Of a DNA stretch of 64,000 bases, positions 1-11,650 are shown piece by piece (the stretch's first letter is position 1; the number at the start of each line of letters is the position of its first letter). The stretch is from Cristatella mucedo. Its lineage: Eukaryota > Bryozoa > Phylactolaemata > Cristatellidae. The stretch covers positions 2,488,501-2,552,500 of the forward strand of contig WPIO01000041.1 of assembly GCA_009760855.2 (NCBI GenBank). The letters run 5' to 3'. The translations under genes were made by a program, and so were the position numbers. The notes below the pieces were generated by a model, which was not told the DNA's origin, did not search any database, and saw only the letters and a program-made list of their open reading frames with translations.

Positions 1-404
1 AAAATGTCGGGCTCTTTTTTCTAACATCAAAATTCTTTTGAGTGTTTAGTGCTTTATAGATCAACTAGACGGTTCAACTATAACAATCGTGCCAAACAGA
101 CAATACCACTTTCTGTAAGTAATTCTGTATATATCCCAGAAATCTTGTTCCTGGGTGTGCAGGAGTGCACGAGAAAGTCAAAGATGTCTTCACAGCTTCT
201 TCAACAAGTTTGTGTAGCATGTGCCACACGGTCGTATCCTTGCTGCCTTATGACTGCGCCAATAACATATTCATTGTCTATAGAGTCACTAGCATTTGAT
301 AGAAATAATTCCTGCAGTTTTCTAAATTATCTAGCACGATAACCGCGATGAGCAATAAAGAAAGTTTTCTGTAAAGATTAATTTTCATATCATTTCTACT
401 GGAC

Positions 405-600
405 TGGGTCGTGATAGCGAGGAGGTAAGGTGCCTGCTCCTCATGACCTAGGTTGTGGGTTCGAATCCTGCAGTTAGGTGATTTTTTATTGCCGACTGCA
501 AGTGGTAGTGATGGCCGATAAGGTTCCTCTGCCGCTATAAATGTGGCTGTTAAATCAGGTGAGATTTGCATAACATAGGTAAACTGAGGCCGCTCTCTAG
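405..600 (+). mobile_element. SINE-2 copy
   Basis: Head GGAGGTAAGGTGCCTGCTCC, B box GTGGGTTCGAATCCTGC (close to the tRNA GGTTCGANNCC consensus), body TTTATTGCCGACTGCAAGTG and TGATGGCCGATAAGGTTCCT, and tail AATGTGGCTGTTAAATCAGG. Confidence 0.8.
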
Positions 601-639
601 TGCGGGAGGAAATATAAGGTCTCTCCATCTGGAAAACTC

Positions 640-1268
640 ATGAATTCACAGCGACTAAGTGGATGCTACTCTGGTGAGTTTTTTATAGCACTTTAAAAGC
701 CTTGGCGGCTTCCGGTGTGCATAAGATCGCCCATTGACTCCATCTCATGCGACAATGAGAAAGTGAGATGAATATCTACGTCAGGAGGGCGAAGGTAAAA
801 AAAAGAGAGTGGCATTTAAATTGCAGCACAGGACGGCTGTAAAGATGTGCCATAGTCAGCATTAGGGTAAATGCCGTTGCATACAAATTTTGAGTTTGAG
901 TTCCACGGTCTCTGACCTGTCGGGGAAAAGCTTCTATTGCCAATGGTCTCTAAGCGAAGGAATGGTGAAGCTAATTTACTATCTAAAGAGGACCTGAGTG
1001 CACGAGGAGGAGAATGAAACTAGTCAAGGACGGTTCAGTCACGTACGTATGAATGAGCCATGCCAATGTAGGCTTTGTGGGTCAGAGTAAGAATGTTGCT
1101 CTTTATCCTTTGATCGATTAGGAGAAATAGCAGCTTCTACATCTGAGATGACACGTGGCTGAACCTCTGGGATTTGTTGACTGACCCTTTAGCCATATTT
1201 ATCACCAGCTGCAGAGGCTTGATGGCGGCTTATTTCGGCGGCCCAGCCAAGAAGAAATTGCAGCACTC
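640..1268 (-). mobile_element. LINE-B 3' fragment, diverged
   Basis: Collinear with 39.55-40.17 kb of the long LINE-B: GCGACTAAGTGGATGCTACT, GCGGCTTCCGGTGTGC, GACAATGAGAAAGTGAGATG, GCCCAGCCAAGAAGAAATTG. No frame survives. Confidence 0.72.
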
Positions 1269-2310
1269 GGTAAAGCGGCCTGCATTCTGAGAAGCCTGTG
1301 GCCGGGGTGGTAGTCACAGAACTAGCGGATTGTTAACGGAAACCCCAGCTACGGTCGGTAGTCGAGTTTTCGTTTCATGCTGAGCAGCGGCGAGCAAGAG
1401 CTATGGCCAGAATGAGGATTTAATACAAACTTATGGCGGCACGAAACTTGCAGTACGGTACGGCACGCAGATGTTGCGTGCGCCTTCGGCTTCGCCGTTG
1501 TAATTAGCGAAGCGTCCTGATGTCCTAATGCACATGCCTCACCTGTGGCCAATAGTTAAGCCGTTGACGCAGCACAGCATCAGGCTATGAATGTATGTTA
1601 CATGTCTTCATGTTCACCGTGATTCATTGAACTCTCGTATATTTACGCGTTGAGAGAAATAAAGAGAAAGTCTCGCGACCGCTCACGTCCGCACTGTGTT
1701 TCCGTGAGACTCCACTAGAACTGTCGCCGCCGGAGCCACAGATTTTATTGCTGAGCGGTTGATAAGGTAAACGCAGAAAACTGAGATATTCTTGCTAACC
1801 CGCCGAAGAAGGCCTGCCACTCGATGTCGACTAATGGCGACGTCGCACCTTATGTTAAGCAGGTCCTGTTTTGATAAACCGCATCCGATGATAGGTCAGT
1901 CGCGAAGTTGCAACGAAGATACCAGTGGAATACTCTAAAGTATTCTGAAAAAAAGTTAAGCTAACGTCAAGCTAAAAGTTCTCACCGCGCTTTCACTTGC
2001 CACCTTATGACCCTTGGCATCTTCTAGATTAAGAGTAATTGATTCACAAATGCTGCCATCATTAACGCAGTAAGCTCACGCGTCTTAGTAACCTCTCCAT
2101 TATTCCTGCTCATCTGTAGGCTGTCGGTATATTTTGCTATTGGTAGCCAGTTCTTAAATTATCGTGCATCTGCAATGACGTAGAGCAATAGCGCTCTCGA
2201 CGGTCGAATGGACCTCACTTAAATCAGACGTTAACGTTCTGAGACCACGATACCGATAGCAGTTTTGAACAGTTAGCACTCTTGCACAATTCGATTATGT
2301 TCCGCTAAGC
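1269..2310. other. No gene recognised
   Basis: Apart from the LTR-like segment at 1544-1740, nothing identifiable. Confidence 0.4.
1544..1740 (+). repeat. Possible solo-LTR-like segment
   Basis: Bounded by TGTGGC and GCCACA (TG...CA with short inverted ends), with AATAAAG at about 1659 followed by a CTCGCGACCGCTCACGTCC stretch, as in some LTR 3' parts. No flanking duplication and no second copy is seen. Confidence 0.22.
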
Positions 2311-2395
2311 ACTGATAATAATAATTAATAATAATGATACATTTGATATAGCGACCTCAGAGAACTCAATCTCTTTCTAGGCACTTAACAACTGC
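2311..2395 (-). mobile_element. LINE-A tail-only fragment
   Basis: ATAATAATTAATAATAATG followed by GATATAGCGACCTCAGAGA and the CTCTTTCTAGGCACTT block. No further 3' UTR. Confidence 0.72.
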
Positions 2396-2629
2396 AACAA
2401 CTTAACACTTAACAGTCTGAACTAAAGACTGCGACGTATAGGATTGCCAGCGGTACAATTCAGGAACCGCCAGTAATGTCAAGCGCTGTTACAATATGAT
2501 CGCTAAAGCATACAGGTAATTCAATACGCATAGCAGCTCTAAAACGTTTGCATTATTATTATCTAATGTATACAACATACAAGCGTAGGGGAAGCCCTTT
2601 CCGATCTAAGAATTTATGTGCACCGTAAG

Positions 2630-2795
2630 GTATAAAAAATAATAATGCTAATTATAAATAGTGATTTATCTTAAGAGCCTATTAAGTGAACTTAATCTCT
2701 AATCAGGCGCTTCGCGTGCACATCACATTGCGATCACATTTACCTTGGTCAGGACGAGTACCTTAACCACTGGCGCGTTAAGGTAAATGCACCAA
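2630..2795 (-). mobile_element. SINE-1 copy, diverged
   Basis: TATTAAGTGAACTTAATCTCT, CAGGCGCTTCGCGTGCAC, GGACGAGTACCTTAACCACTG. Confidence 0.65.
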
Positions 2796-4320
2796 GACAT
2801 GACATCCATGCGACAGCACACTATGATTTATCGGGTGCCTTTCTTAGCGAAGAAAATTGCGGCTGGCATAACTGACTGCCATGTTCCCCGATAGCATCTC
2901 CGCTGTCGTGACGGAGCGGCTGGTCATGAATTCATGAACACGAGACAGCGATCGATCCCGGCGGACAAACTGCTGCGCCGCACGGTTGCTTACGATCAAG
3001 GGCATCAAGTATTCGCTGCTTTTGCTATCCGCCTTATCTGCGAGCACATTTCATAGGCGGTTGAACGACAGGCTGAAAATGCGTTCGTCACCCGAGATTT
3101 GCGCTCAATAAAGCCGAGCCTGGGGAGCGGCAATAGCTGGCGTACTTACACGAGAGCGAACGCGGCGCTGCTGACAGGAATGTAATAGCTGCGATGCGAC
3201 GGACCCGCTCGTTGCAGACGCTCACAAGGCCCGCCACGTGACACACCTGGGGGAGGAGTCTGTAGCTGCCTCTGAAGTAAATGTCTCGTGTACTTCAGGC
3301 GCAGCCAGCTGCTGTCGGCCTCGTTCGCCGGACACAGACTGACTGATAGGGACCGACGCATAAAGCCCTTTTCAGATGCATTGTCATGAACCCGGTAAAT
3401 GGACACAATAGCATCAGTCAACACCACCAATGGCAGCCGCATGTCGGCAATGGGTCAGCTCGCCCACAGTACTGAGGACCGAGCTTGTCTTATGCCGCTA
3501 CACTTCTCCGGATGTAGGAAGCTGGCATTTGCCATAACCTAAGACGCGCGCCAGGATCTCCCAGGCTTACTGTATCCGATTAGTGCGGCAATAGCGTTAC
3601 AAGGGGTCCGTAGCTCCGAAGTCAAAACGTGAAACCAAAACACAGTGCTCACAGTGGGCGCCAGTCGGCCGCCTCACGTATATCCGATAGAACTAGCAAC
3701 TCGAAACACGGGCGACGAGTCGTATGACATAACAATAACAATAATAATGCATTTTTCTAGCGCCTTCAGTGCTGCAACTACGCATGAAGGTAGCGACCAT
3801 AACCGAGCATGACTCAAGACTCAGAACTCTCGTACCTTTAACAAAACGTCCTTGTAGATAAAATATGCAGCTAAATTACAGAGCAATGCGGGCCACATCT
3901 GACCAGCTCCATGCATTATAGTATGATTGGCTAGCGATAAACTCAGATGATCATTTTATCAAGTACGGGTCATAATGAGTCCGGCTCCTAATGACTGCAA
4001 CTCAGGAACCGCTAATAATCTCTGGCAGCAGTAGCCTAAACGAGCAGAACGATTAGCGCAATTTGCTATGGAGCGCTCCGCACGAGTCTGGATGTCAGTA
4101 ACGCTTCCATGTACGCCATGTACTGTGGAGATTATCGCATAGACCATAGTCGTACAGCCGTACATTTGTTTAAACACAGCCCGAGGAATGTCACCGGATG
4201 TAGAAAATTAAAATGCAAGCAATTGGTAAAATTTCTGATGAAAGTTACCAGAATTCCAAAGATGGTGTGACTGCGATTAAGTTACGTACCGTACCTCGCC
4301 GAAACAATCGGTGCATGGCA
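2795..4320. other. No gene recognised
   Basis: Moderately GC, with short frames on the minus strand (2844-3047, 3146-3442) of no recognisable family. A very degraded LINE-A-type tail may lie at 3728-3790. Confidence 0.4.
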
Positions 4321-4321
4321 A

Positions 4322-4495
4322 AATAAATAAATAAAATATAATTCATTTGTATAGCGCCCCAAGAGAACCTAATCCCTATTCAGGCGCTTCACATATGCCT
4401 CAGGGCTCGAGTCCACGACCTCAGCCAGGCCTTGATCTGGGCGAGCACCTTAACCGCTGGACCAAACCAGCTCAGCATTAACCGCATCATGTGCT
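4322..4495 (-). mobile_element. SINE-1 copy
   Basis: Reverse-oriented: ATAAATAAAATATAATTC end, GAGAACCTAATCCCTATTC, GGGCTCGAGTCCACGACC, CCTTAACCGCTGGACCAAAC. Confidence 0.82.
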
Positions 4496-4914
4496 GGAGA
4501 GGCTATACGATAGCCCTGGATTCATATAAATAAAGTAATCAATCCACCGCACTTACGTAACGGACAATGTCTCGAGCGCAGCAATGGGACAACACAAATT
4601 CCCAAGAACCTTTCACCTTCGCTTGTCCCACCGCCACCAGCCAGCCCCGCGAGTTTCCTTCTCAGCAGTTGACCCTAAAAACTCGTAGGATCTCGCAATA
4701 CCGAAAAACACAACTGATACTGCACAAAATAATATTTTAACATATTTATGAGAACTTAAAACGTGTGATTAACATACGTCTGATGTACGTGTCTCTTGTA
4801 AGCTGTCACGCTGCTGACGACTCCAATTTCGGCATCCTCGGGCCCTCAATAATTGCCCGCAAGACGACCTGCAGTAACATTTTAAGTTCCAAAAGTAGGC
4901 AAGGCAGTATAATA

Positions 4915-5078
4915 TATAATTAATATAGCTCTTTTGTATAGCAACCTAAGAGAACTCATTCCCTAATCGTACGTTTCATATATGCCGCGGAGCTTGAGCG
5001 TGACCTCGGTAATAAAATACATTACATAACCCTGGCCTGGTCAAAGCGACCACCTTAACCAATCGGCGAAACTAGCGC
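4915..5078 (-). mobile_element. SINE-1 copy with a short internal insertion
   Basis: AAGAGAACTCATTCCCTAATC, CGCGGAGCTTGAGCGTGACC, then about 20 bp of ACATTACATAACC-type sequence, and CACCTTAACCAATCGGCG. Confidence 0.72.
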
Positions 5079-5200
5079 GGCATGAATGAAATCCTATCTC
5101 AGTGGGAGACTCGAGATTATTGATGTGAATGGAAAAAGATCGTCCGAGGTACCTCTGAAATATGGGGTACCTCAGGGCTCGGTGCTAGGTCCGAGTCTTA

Positions 5201-5649
5201 CGGCTTGGCTCCTTCGTACCTAGCTGAACCGCTGCACCAGTTTCAGCCTCTTCGCGCCCTCGAGTCCTGTATGGACAATAAATTAGCGGTTCCATTCCTT
5301 CGCTTAAAGACCGTGGGCGACAGAAGCTTTAGCTCCGCAGGTCCTAGACTGTGGAACTCGCTTCCACGATTCTTACGCAACGACAGCTACTCTTCTACTG
5401 CCGACTACGGCTCATCCTTTCCAAGTGGTCCTGAACTGTTACTTCCACCCTACTCACTACCTCAACTGCTCTCCTGACTCTGCTATGCTTCCAACTTTCT
5501 CTTTGTTGCGTGAGATGAAGTCTGTTGGCTACCGAATGCGTACCGAAAGCCGCTTAGGCTGTGAGTGCGCTACACAGAACTCTCCTGCGTAACACCCACA
5601 TAGTCTTAGTGGCATTGTGGATTCACAGACGGAGATGCATTACATATGA
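5201..5649 (+). mobile_element. LINE-B 3' fragment nested in LINE-A
   Basis: Matches the LINE-B C terminus (APSYLAEPLHQFQPLRALES, then FSSAGPRLWNSLPRF) and 3' UTR, ending with a CATTACAT-type tail. Open block 5205-5477. It splits the LINE-A reverse transcriptase right after SVLGP. Both families have CACGG-like sequence at the 5' junction. Confidence 0.82.
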
Positions 5650-6411
5650 TGGGTTATACTCTCCCTCTTGCCGACTTGATTTTCATGCACAATCTAGGCT
5701 TTCACTTCTATGCAGATGGCACTCAGCTGTACCTTTGTACTTTGATCCTCTTTTCGAGCTTTCGAGGACCTCGAATTCTTTTAACTCCTTTGCTGCATGT
5801 ATTGATGACATCCGCACATAGATGGCAGAAAACCTTTCCTTAAATCAAATGATGATAAAACTAACTCACTAGTTATGAGCAAATCAAGTGTGATTCAGAA
5901 ATTGGAATGGTTAACGCTCAAAATTGACTCTTTCAGGATATCTCCTGTTTAATCTGCACGAAATCTAGATGTCATGTTCCAAAATGACCTTTCGTTAGAC
6001 GACCACATCAGTTCCACAATCAAGTCTGCCTATGTTCAGTTACATATCATTGCTAAAATTCGGGCTTGTTTAGATAAGGTTACCATGTCCACGTTGGTCA
6101 TGCATTTGTGACATCCCATCTTGACTTCCGCCTCTGACTGCTTGCTGGAATACCGGCATGTGCAATCGGGCGCTTACAGCTGGTGCAAAACTCTGCAGCC
6201 AGGCTTTTCTACCGTGAGCGTCGCAGTCGTCATATGGCACCACTTTTCGCCGACCTGCACAGGCTACCAGTCAAGCAACGGATCGACTTCAACGTTTCGT
6301 CTCTCACTTTTAGGTTCCTTCATTCTTTGGCTGCAACCTACCTATTAGATCTACTCCCCCACCAGGCCAAGCATCATACCAACCGCTTTTCGGAAGGTCT
6401 CTGTTAACCTA

Positions 6412-6492
6412 CCGCAAATGTAAAGCGCCTAGAAAGAGATTGAGTTCTCAGAGGACGCTTTATCAAGTGCATTAATGTTATTATTATTATTA
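6412..6492 (+). mobile_element. Short LINE-A tail-only insertion with target-site duplication
   Basis: Only the terminal 81 bp of LINE-A (GCAAATGTAAAGCGCC to ATT repeats), inserted within the ORF region of another LINE-A. It is flanked by TAACCTA at 6405-6411 and 6493-6499. Confidence 0.75.
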
Positions 6493-6870
6493 TAACCTAT
6501 ACCTCGTACAAATCTCAAATCCTTTGGAGACCGTGCATTTAGTTCGCATTCTCCCAAAGCCTGGAACTCACTCCCGACTTGCGTCACGACATCCCCTGAC
6601 TTGACCACGTTTAAAAAGAACTAAAAAACGCACCTATTTATGACAGCATTTAGTGGGTGTTTATGCGTGCTGACACTGTGCATGCTGCCACTAATCACAC
6701 TTGCGTGCTGACCTTGTGCATATCGCCCCTAACCACGTTATTGTTATTGTTTATTGAGCATGCTACCACTCACCATTCAATCGCGTTTCCTTTGCAGCAA
6801 ATGTAAAGAATATAGAAAAAGAAACTGAGTTCTCTGAGGGCTCTTTATCAAGTCCATTATTATTATTATT

Positions 6871-7884
6871 ATATTAATAGACCGTCACTAAACCATGATT
6901 ATACGCGTGAGCAATGCTGTGACGGTAAAATTAAAAAGAAGTGACGACATCAATGCTCCGACTGGTCAATGATTGGGAAAGGTACAGCAAAATTTACAAA
7001 ATTGTATTACAAAAAGAATACATACAGCATCGGTCCCATAAGTTTGAGTAATGGCGACTGGTGAAACGGACATAAATCAACAAAAAGGAGACGCGGATTA
7101 ATCGTAAAGGGAAATTTGCTTGGCCATGCGTGAAACCAGTAAGAGAAGAGCCTATACACACTCATCTAATGATTAAAACTTAACACATTCAAATCACACG
7201 GCATTTTAATTATGGGTTTACAATAGGGGCCGATAAGGAAAACAAGACGCCACATTATAGAGACGCCGAATGATAACTGGGCTACATACTGAATACAGTG
7301 TTGGAATGCAGAGTATTTTGTATTGCCGGTGCGAGCAGTAAGAAACGTCCGCAAGGACCGCAAAAGCCACGAGATCATTCTCTCAGGAGTTAAGACACCA
7401 ACGAGCACATGCCTTCATCCAACTAAGCGCGGATTTATATTGGACGCCTACACCGTAAAAAGGTCAAGTTCGGGGATCGTGCGCGGCGCAACTCAGCGTC
7501 CGCGGCACTGAGCCGCAGGCGCTATTTAGGCGTGAGATTTATTTGATGAATTTCTAAAAGGCCGAACCTCCGGCGCACGTCGTCACTTTAGGAGTGCGTA
7601 AATACGACATTTGCGGCGGGGTAAAAAAGGCAAAGGCCAGGCTAAATCGGAGGCTTTTTTACGCTGGCTGCTTCAGAAGCCTTATTTATTGGTGTCGGTA
7701 GAAGAACGTTAGCGGCCACCAAGCCTCTCGCAGCAGTGGATTGATTGCCTACAGCTTAGCTCGAGCCCACGACATCGAGCATCGTACTAATCATGCCTAG
7801 TACGAGTGCCCGGAGCTCTCAGCTCAGGTGCAGAGGCGTGGAAATCACAACAAGTACAGGCCTTTATGCCGAAGCTGATTTGGA
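6871..7884. other. No gene recognised
   Basis: Only short frames with no family resemblance; no repeat recognised. Confidence 0.4.
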
Positions 7885-8760
7885 ATGCGCAGTTATAAAA
7901 AAAAAGGCGAAATCGACTTGAAAGTGACGGTATTGGATACCAGAGTCCCCGCTCCTTTAATCGAAGCAGCGAACGTCAGCAAAGCGAGCAGTCACGAGCG
8001 GGCCGAGAGCTCTCGCGCGAGCGAGCGTTTCGTCAGATGCAGGGCGTCTCGCGCCGATAGTCGACGCCAGGCCAGCAGGCCAGCGTGAGTCGCGGAGCGG
8101 CTGTCAGCGCAAGGCGGCATTTACATTGAACGCAGAGAAAACTACCCCAGTTTTCGTGCGGAGCAAGCCGGGCAAGAGCAGTCGCCCGGCGAAAGGCAAT
8201 TCGACGAGCACGGCGGCCGCGGCAAAACGGGGCAGCGCTGACTGCGTCTTGCAGTGCAGAGCTCGACGCGCTCGGACGAGCGCAGGTCGACAAGGTCGTT
8301 TCGAAGCTCCGATCGTCATGGCGCGCGCGCGCGGGCACGCGGGCGCGCGAGGGATAGCGCCACCGATCGGATCGCGGACGAGCGGCGGCTGACGACCGCT
8401 CGCTCCAGCTAAGCCGCGATGCCGCGGTTGATTGATGGGCAGCAAATGCGTCCGTCCGGTCGCAGGCCGAGACAGCGGGAGAGCCAGCGTGCGGGGTGGA
8501 TGGGGGAGGCTGGGGGGGATGGGCGGCGGAGGTCGCTTCGGCCCTGCAAACAGCTCGTCGACGTTCAGTTGGGCGGCCCGATCTGGCCGTCCTAGGTAAT
8601 CGAGGCGCTCGCCATCTTTGCTCAGCACGACTCGCCGTTGCTCCAAACAAAAAAGCGGATTTCGCTTTCTCGACGCGACGCGTCACGTCGCGCCTAGTCA
8701 ACCTTGACGACGCTGGCTGTCAGGCGGCGCTGCGCGCTTGTGGCCTCAGCTGAAGCGTAG
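7885..8760. promoter_or_regulatory. CpG-rich island without an identified gene
   Basis: Very high G+C and CpG (for example alternating GCGCGCGCGC near 8321-8350), with open frames on both strands up to 222 codons. All are Arg/Ala/Ser/Pro-rich, as expected from composition. It may mark the 5' end of a gene; one possible ATG-initiated frame is 8126-8392. No exon was identified. Confidence 0.4.
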
Positions 8761-9159
8761 CAGTGCGTGAATGCATTAGAATAATATCGCTCGGCGTTTC
8801 GCTAGAGCAGTAGAGCGCTAGATCGGTAGATAGATACCCCTCAAGCATTTCGCATGAAGTCCGGATGGTATGACTGAGAACCATTAGCGCACAGCGAATT
8901 TATTACTGACGTCGAGTCGGAAGCGTGGGCTAATTCCGTCTGACGGATGCAGACGTCTGACGGACGCCCAGACCTACGCGTATCGTTCAAGATGACGAAT
9001 CTATTGACAGCCGCAACTGCAGGATTACGCAGCGTAACATGAGTGAAGACTTCGGAGAATTTGTAGCAGATGCATTGCTAGGAGAAAGTCCAGGTAGGCC
9101 GGTGCTCTTTCTCAGGGTGCTCGGCGCCGCCTCTGAAAGAAAATTGCCGCCGCACAAAT
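8761..9159. other. No gene recognised
   Basis: Flank between the 8 kb CpG island and a LINE-A copy; nothing identifiable. Confidence 0.4.
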
Positions 9160-10085
9160 ATCCTGTTGAATCTGCACGAAATCTAGGTTTCCTATTCCAA
9201 ATTGACCCCTACCATTAGACGGCTGCATCAGCTCCACAGTCAAGTCGCCTACTTTCGGCTACATAACAGCGTTAAAATTCGGGCTTGCTTAGACAGAGAT
9301 TCCACATCTACATTGGTCCATGCATCTGTGACCTCCCGTCTCGACTTCTGCAACTCACCGCTTGCTGGTCTACCGGCATGTGCAATCAGGCGCTTACAGT
9401 TGGTGCACAACTCTGCAGCTAGGCTTGTCTGTCGTGAACGGGGCAGTTTACACGTCACACCACTTCTCACCGACCTGCACTGAGTACCAGTCAGGCAACG
9501 CATTGACTTCAAGGATGCGTCAGTCACTCTTAGATCCCTTCATTCTCTGGCTAGAGCCAACCTATCAGACCTATTCCCCCACCAGGCTAAGCATCGCACC
9601 ACCCGCTTTTATGAGTTTAATCGCTTACCTCGACCTCGTACGAACCTAAAATCCTATGGAGACACTGCCTTTACTTCGTCGGCTCCCAAAGCCTCGAGCT
9701 CACTTCCAACTGACCTCACGACTTCCCCTGACTTGACCACATTTAAAAAGAAGCTAAAAAAATAAATGTAAAATGCCTGGAAAGAGATTAGAGTTCTCTT
9801 AGGGCGCTATATTAGATGCATTATTATTATTATTGTTACAGCATTTAGTGGGTCAATGTGGTTTGTTCTTACCGTACTCATGCGTGCTAGTGCTAACACT
9901 GTGCATGCTGCCACTAACCAACTATGCACGCCGACCCTGTGCGTGTCACCTCTAACCATGTTATGCTTGTTATCATTGAGCCTGCTAACACTGACCATTC
10001 GGTCATGCTTCCTTTGCAGCATATGTAAAATGCCTAGAAGGAGATTAAGTTCTCTAAGGGTGCTATACAAATTTCTTATTATTAT
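9160..10085 (+). mobile_element. LINE-A copy with an embedded second tail
   Basis: From CTGTTGAATCTGCACGAAA through the C-terminal reverse transcriptase region (open 9202-9483), the 3' UTR and a final ATT tail at about 10085. At 9761-9837 a complete tail block with ATT repeats sits inside the 3' UTR, replacing about 16 bp of it. Confidence 0.82.
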
Positions 10086-10255
10086 TTCATCTAGAAATAC
10101 ACATAGTCTTGGATACACACGGTATTTGTATGTGTATACATATACACATCTGTGTTTGTGAATATATATTACTAATATATATTTTACATATGTAGAACGA
10201 TTTATTGAAATTTTGTAACTTGCATATATACATTAGCTGGTGGTATATAAATCGT

Positions 10256-10350
10256 TTATATATATATATATATATATACCGCATATATACATATCCCTGT
10301 ATATAATATATACACACGATATACACACACACACATATATATATATATGT

Positions 10351-10446
<96 letters not shown>

Positions 10447-10449
10447 ACA
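10256..10449. repeat. (AT)n/(CA)n microsatellite with palindromic block
   Basis: Long AT alternation. The part 10348-10449 is an inverted repeat bounded by TGTATCGAT and ATCGATACA. Open frames here rich in Tyr/Ile are artefacts. Confidence 0.92.
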
Positions 10450-11650
10450 GCACAAAATTAAAGTGAAAAAAGCAAAGACCAGTCGCACTGGCGGAGCGAT
10501 GGGATGGGCAGCGGGGCAACTTCCTCTCTTGGGAGGAAGCAGAAGGTTGAGTCGCCACCTGCGTCGGGCGAGCGAAGGTGCTAGTGTAAGGGCTGTTTGG
10601 TAGGGACACGTGGCCATCGGTTTTTGTGGGTATGAAAATCCGACGAGCGAGAGTCGAATAGAAGTCCTCGGTTGCTATGGTTTTTCGTTCCTCGCGCGTC
10701 AACGCCTCGTTCCAGAAAATCCTGGCTCCAGCTCACACGTGCGTCAGCTGATTCAACAGCGGACACGTTTTTACCACGGAAGAAGAGCCTCAGCGACTGA
10801 CCTTGACTTGACCTGACGAGCGTCAGCCTTTTTGCAGCTTCAGGCTTCAATGACGAGTTGCATGCTGCTGCAGCCGAACTTGAGCTCACCTCTGCAGCAA
10901 ATGTAAAGCGCCGAGAAAGAGATTGAGTTCTCTGAGGGCGCTCTATCAAGTGCATCATTATTATTATCATTATTATTAGAGGCCGTAGCAGGAGCTGGCA
11001 GCTCACCTGTAGCCGAAGACCTCGGGCACTTTTTCTAGCAATTTGCTTAGGAAGCACACGAAAGCTGCTGGAAAAACATGTCTGCCGATAAATAAGCGAC
11101 AACTTGCACGCAGAAGTGCGATTGGATTTTCCAACCAAGGAAAGTAAGCCATTCCGGCCATGGCGTGGCCACGTGACACGACCGCCTGCGGCCCAGTCTG
11201 TATACACACACGCCCGATAGTCAGGATTCGAAACGATTTCTTTATTTCATTCTCGAAGGATGCAGCATCTTAAGGGACTAGGCGACGCTGAGATAGATGC
11301 AATGTGACTAGCGGTAAGCGTCTACGATAGAAGGACAAGCTTGTCAGTCCGAATGGCAATGCACGAGTACAATTCAAGTAAAGCAACTGCTGACGCACGT
11401 GACCTCGGCTGTACGGTACGCTTGGTGCCAATCCGAAGACTAGGGGAATTCAAGGAAAAGCAGTGCACCCACCTAGTAGTGGCCACGCTAGAGAATGAAG
11501 CGCCTACGATGCCGCTAGACCCTAGTAGGTAACCAATCCGATACGTTCAACCGATAGCTTTCATGATATATCACAGCCATCGGACGAGTAGACCAGTCTG
11601 AGCAGTGGACTTAATACTCCATTTCGAGAAAAACCGGTAAGTTGCACAAG
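10450..11650. other. No gene recognised
   Basis: Contains one LINE-A tail (10893-10980). Otherwise it has overlapping short frames and no recognisable domain. Confidence 0.4.
10893..10980 (+). mobile_element. LINE-A tail-only fragment
   Basis: GCAAATGTAAAGCGCCGAGA to ATTATTATCATTATTATTA. Nothing of the upstream 3' UTR is present. Confidence 0.78.

Larger units (their letters stand above)
5087..6870 (+). mobile_element. LINE-A copy (or two joined), interrupted by LINE-B and by a short LINE-A tail
   Basis: LINE-A pieces at 5087-5200 (SGRL-like and GVPQGSVLGP), 5650-6404 (TLPLADLI- through the C-terminal region) and 6493-6870 (end of ORF, 3' UTR, ATT tail) are collinear with the reference. The gaps hold a LINE-B 3' end (5201-5649) and an 81-bp LINE-A tail (6412-6492). 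All frames are broken. Confidence 0.82.

Noticed and set aside
440-475. tRNA gene suggested by GGGTTCGAATCC
   Set aside because: No full cloverleaf; it is the B box of a SINE-2 copy.
8033-8701. Minus-strand frame of 222 codons in the 8 kb CpG island
   Set aside because: Arg/Ala/Ser/Pro-rich in every frame on both strands, as expected from GC-rich DNA; no motif and no splice context.
10087-10702. Tyr/Ile-rich frames at 10.1-10.7 kb
   Set aside because: Translation of the AT microsatellite.
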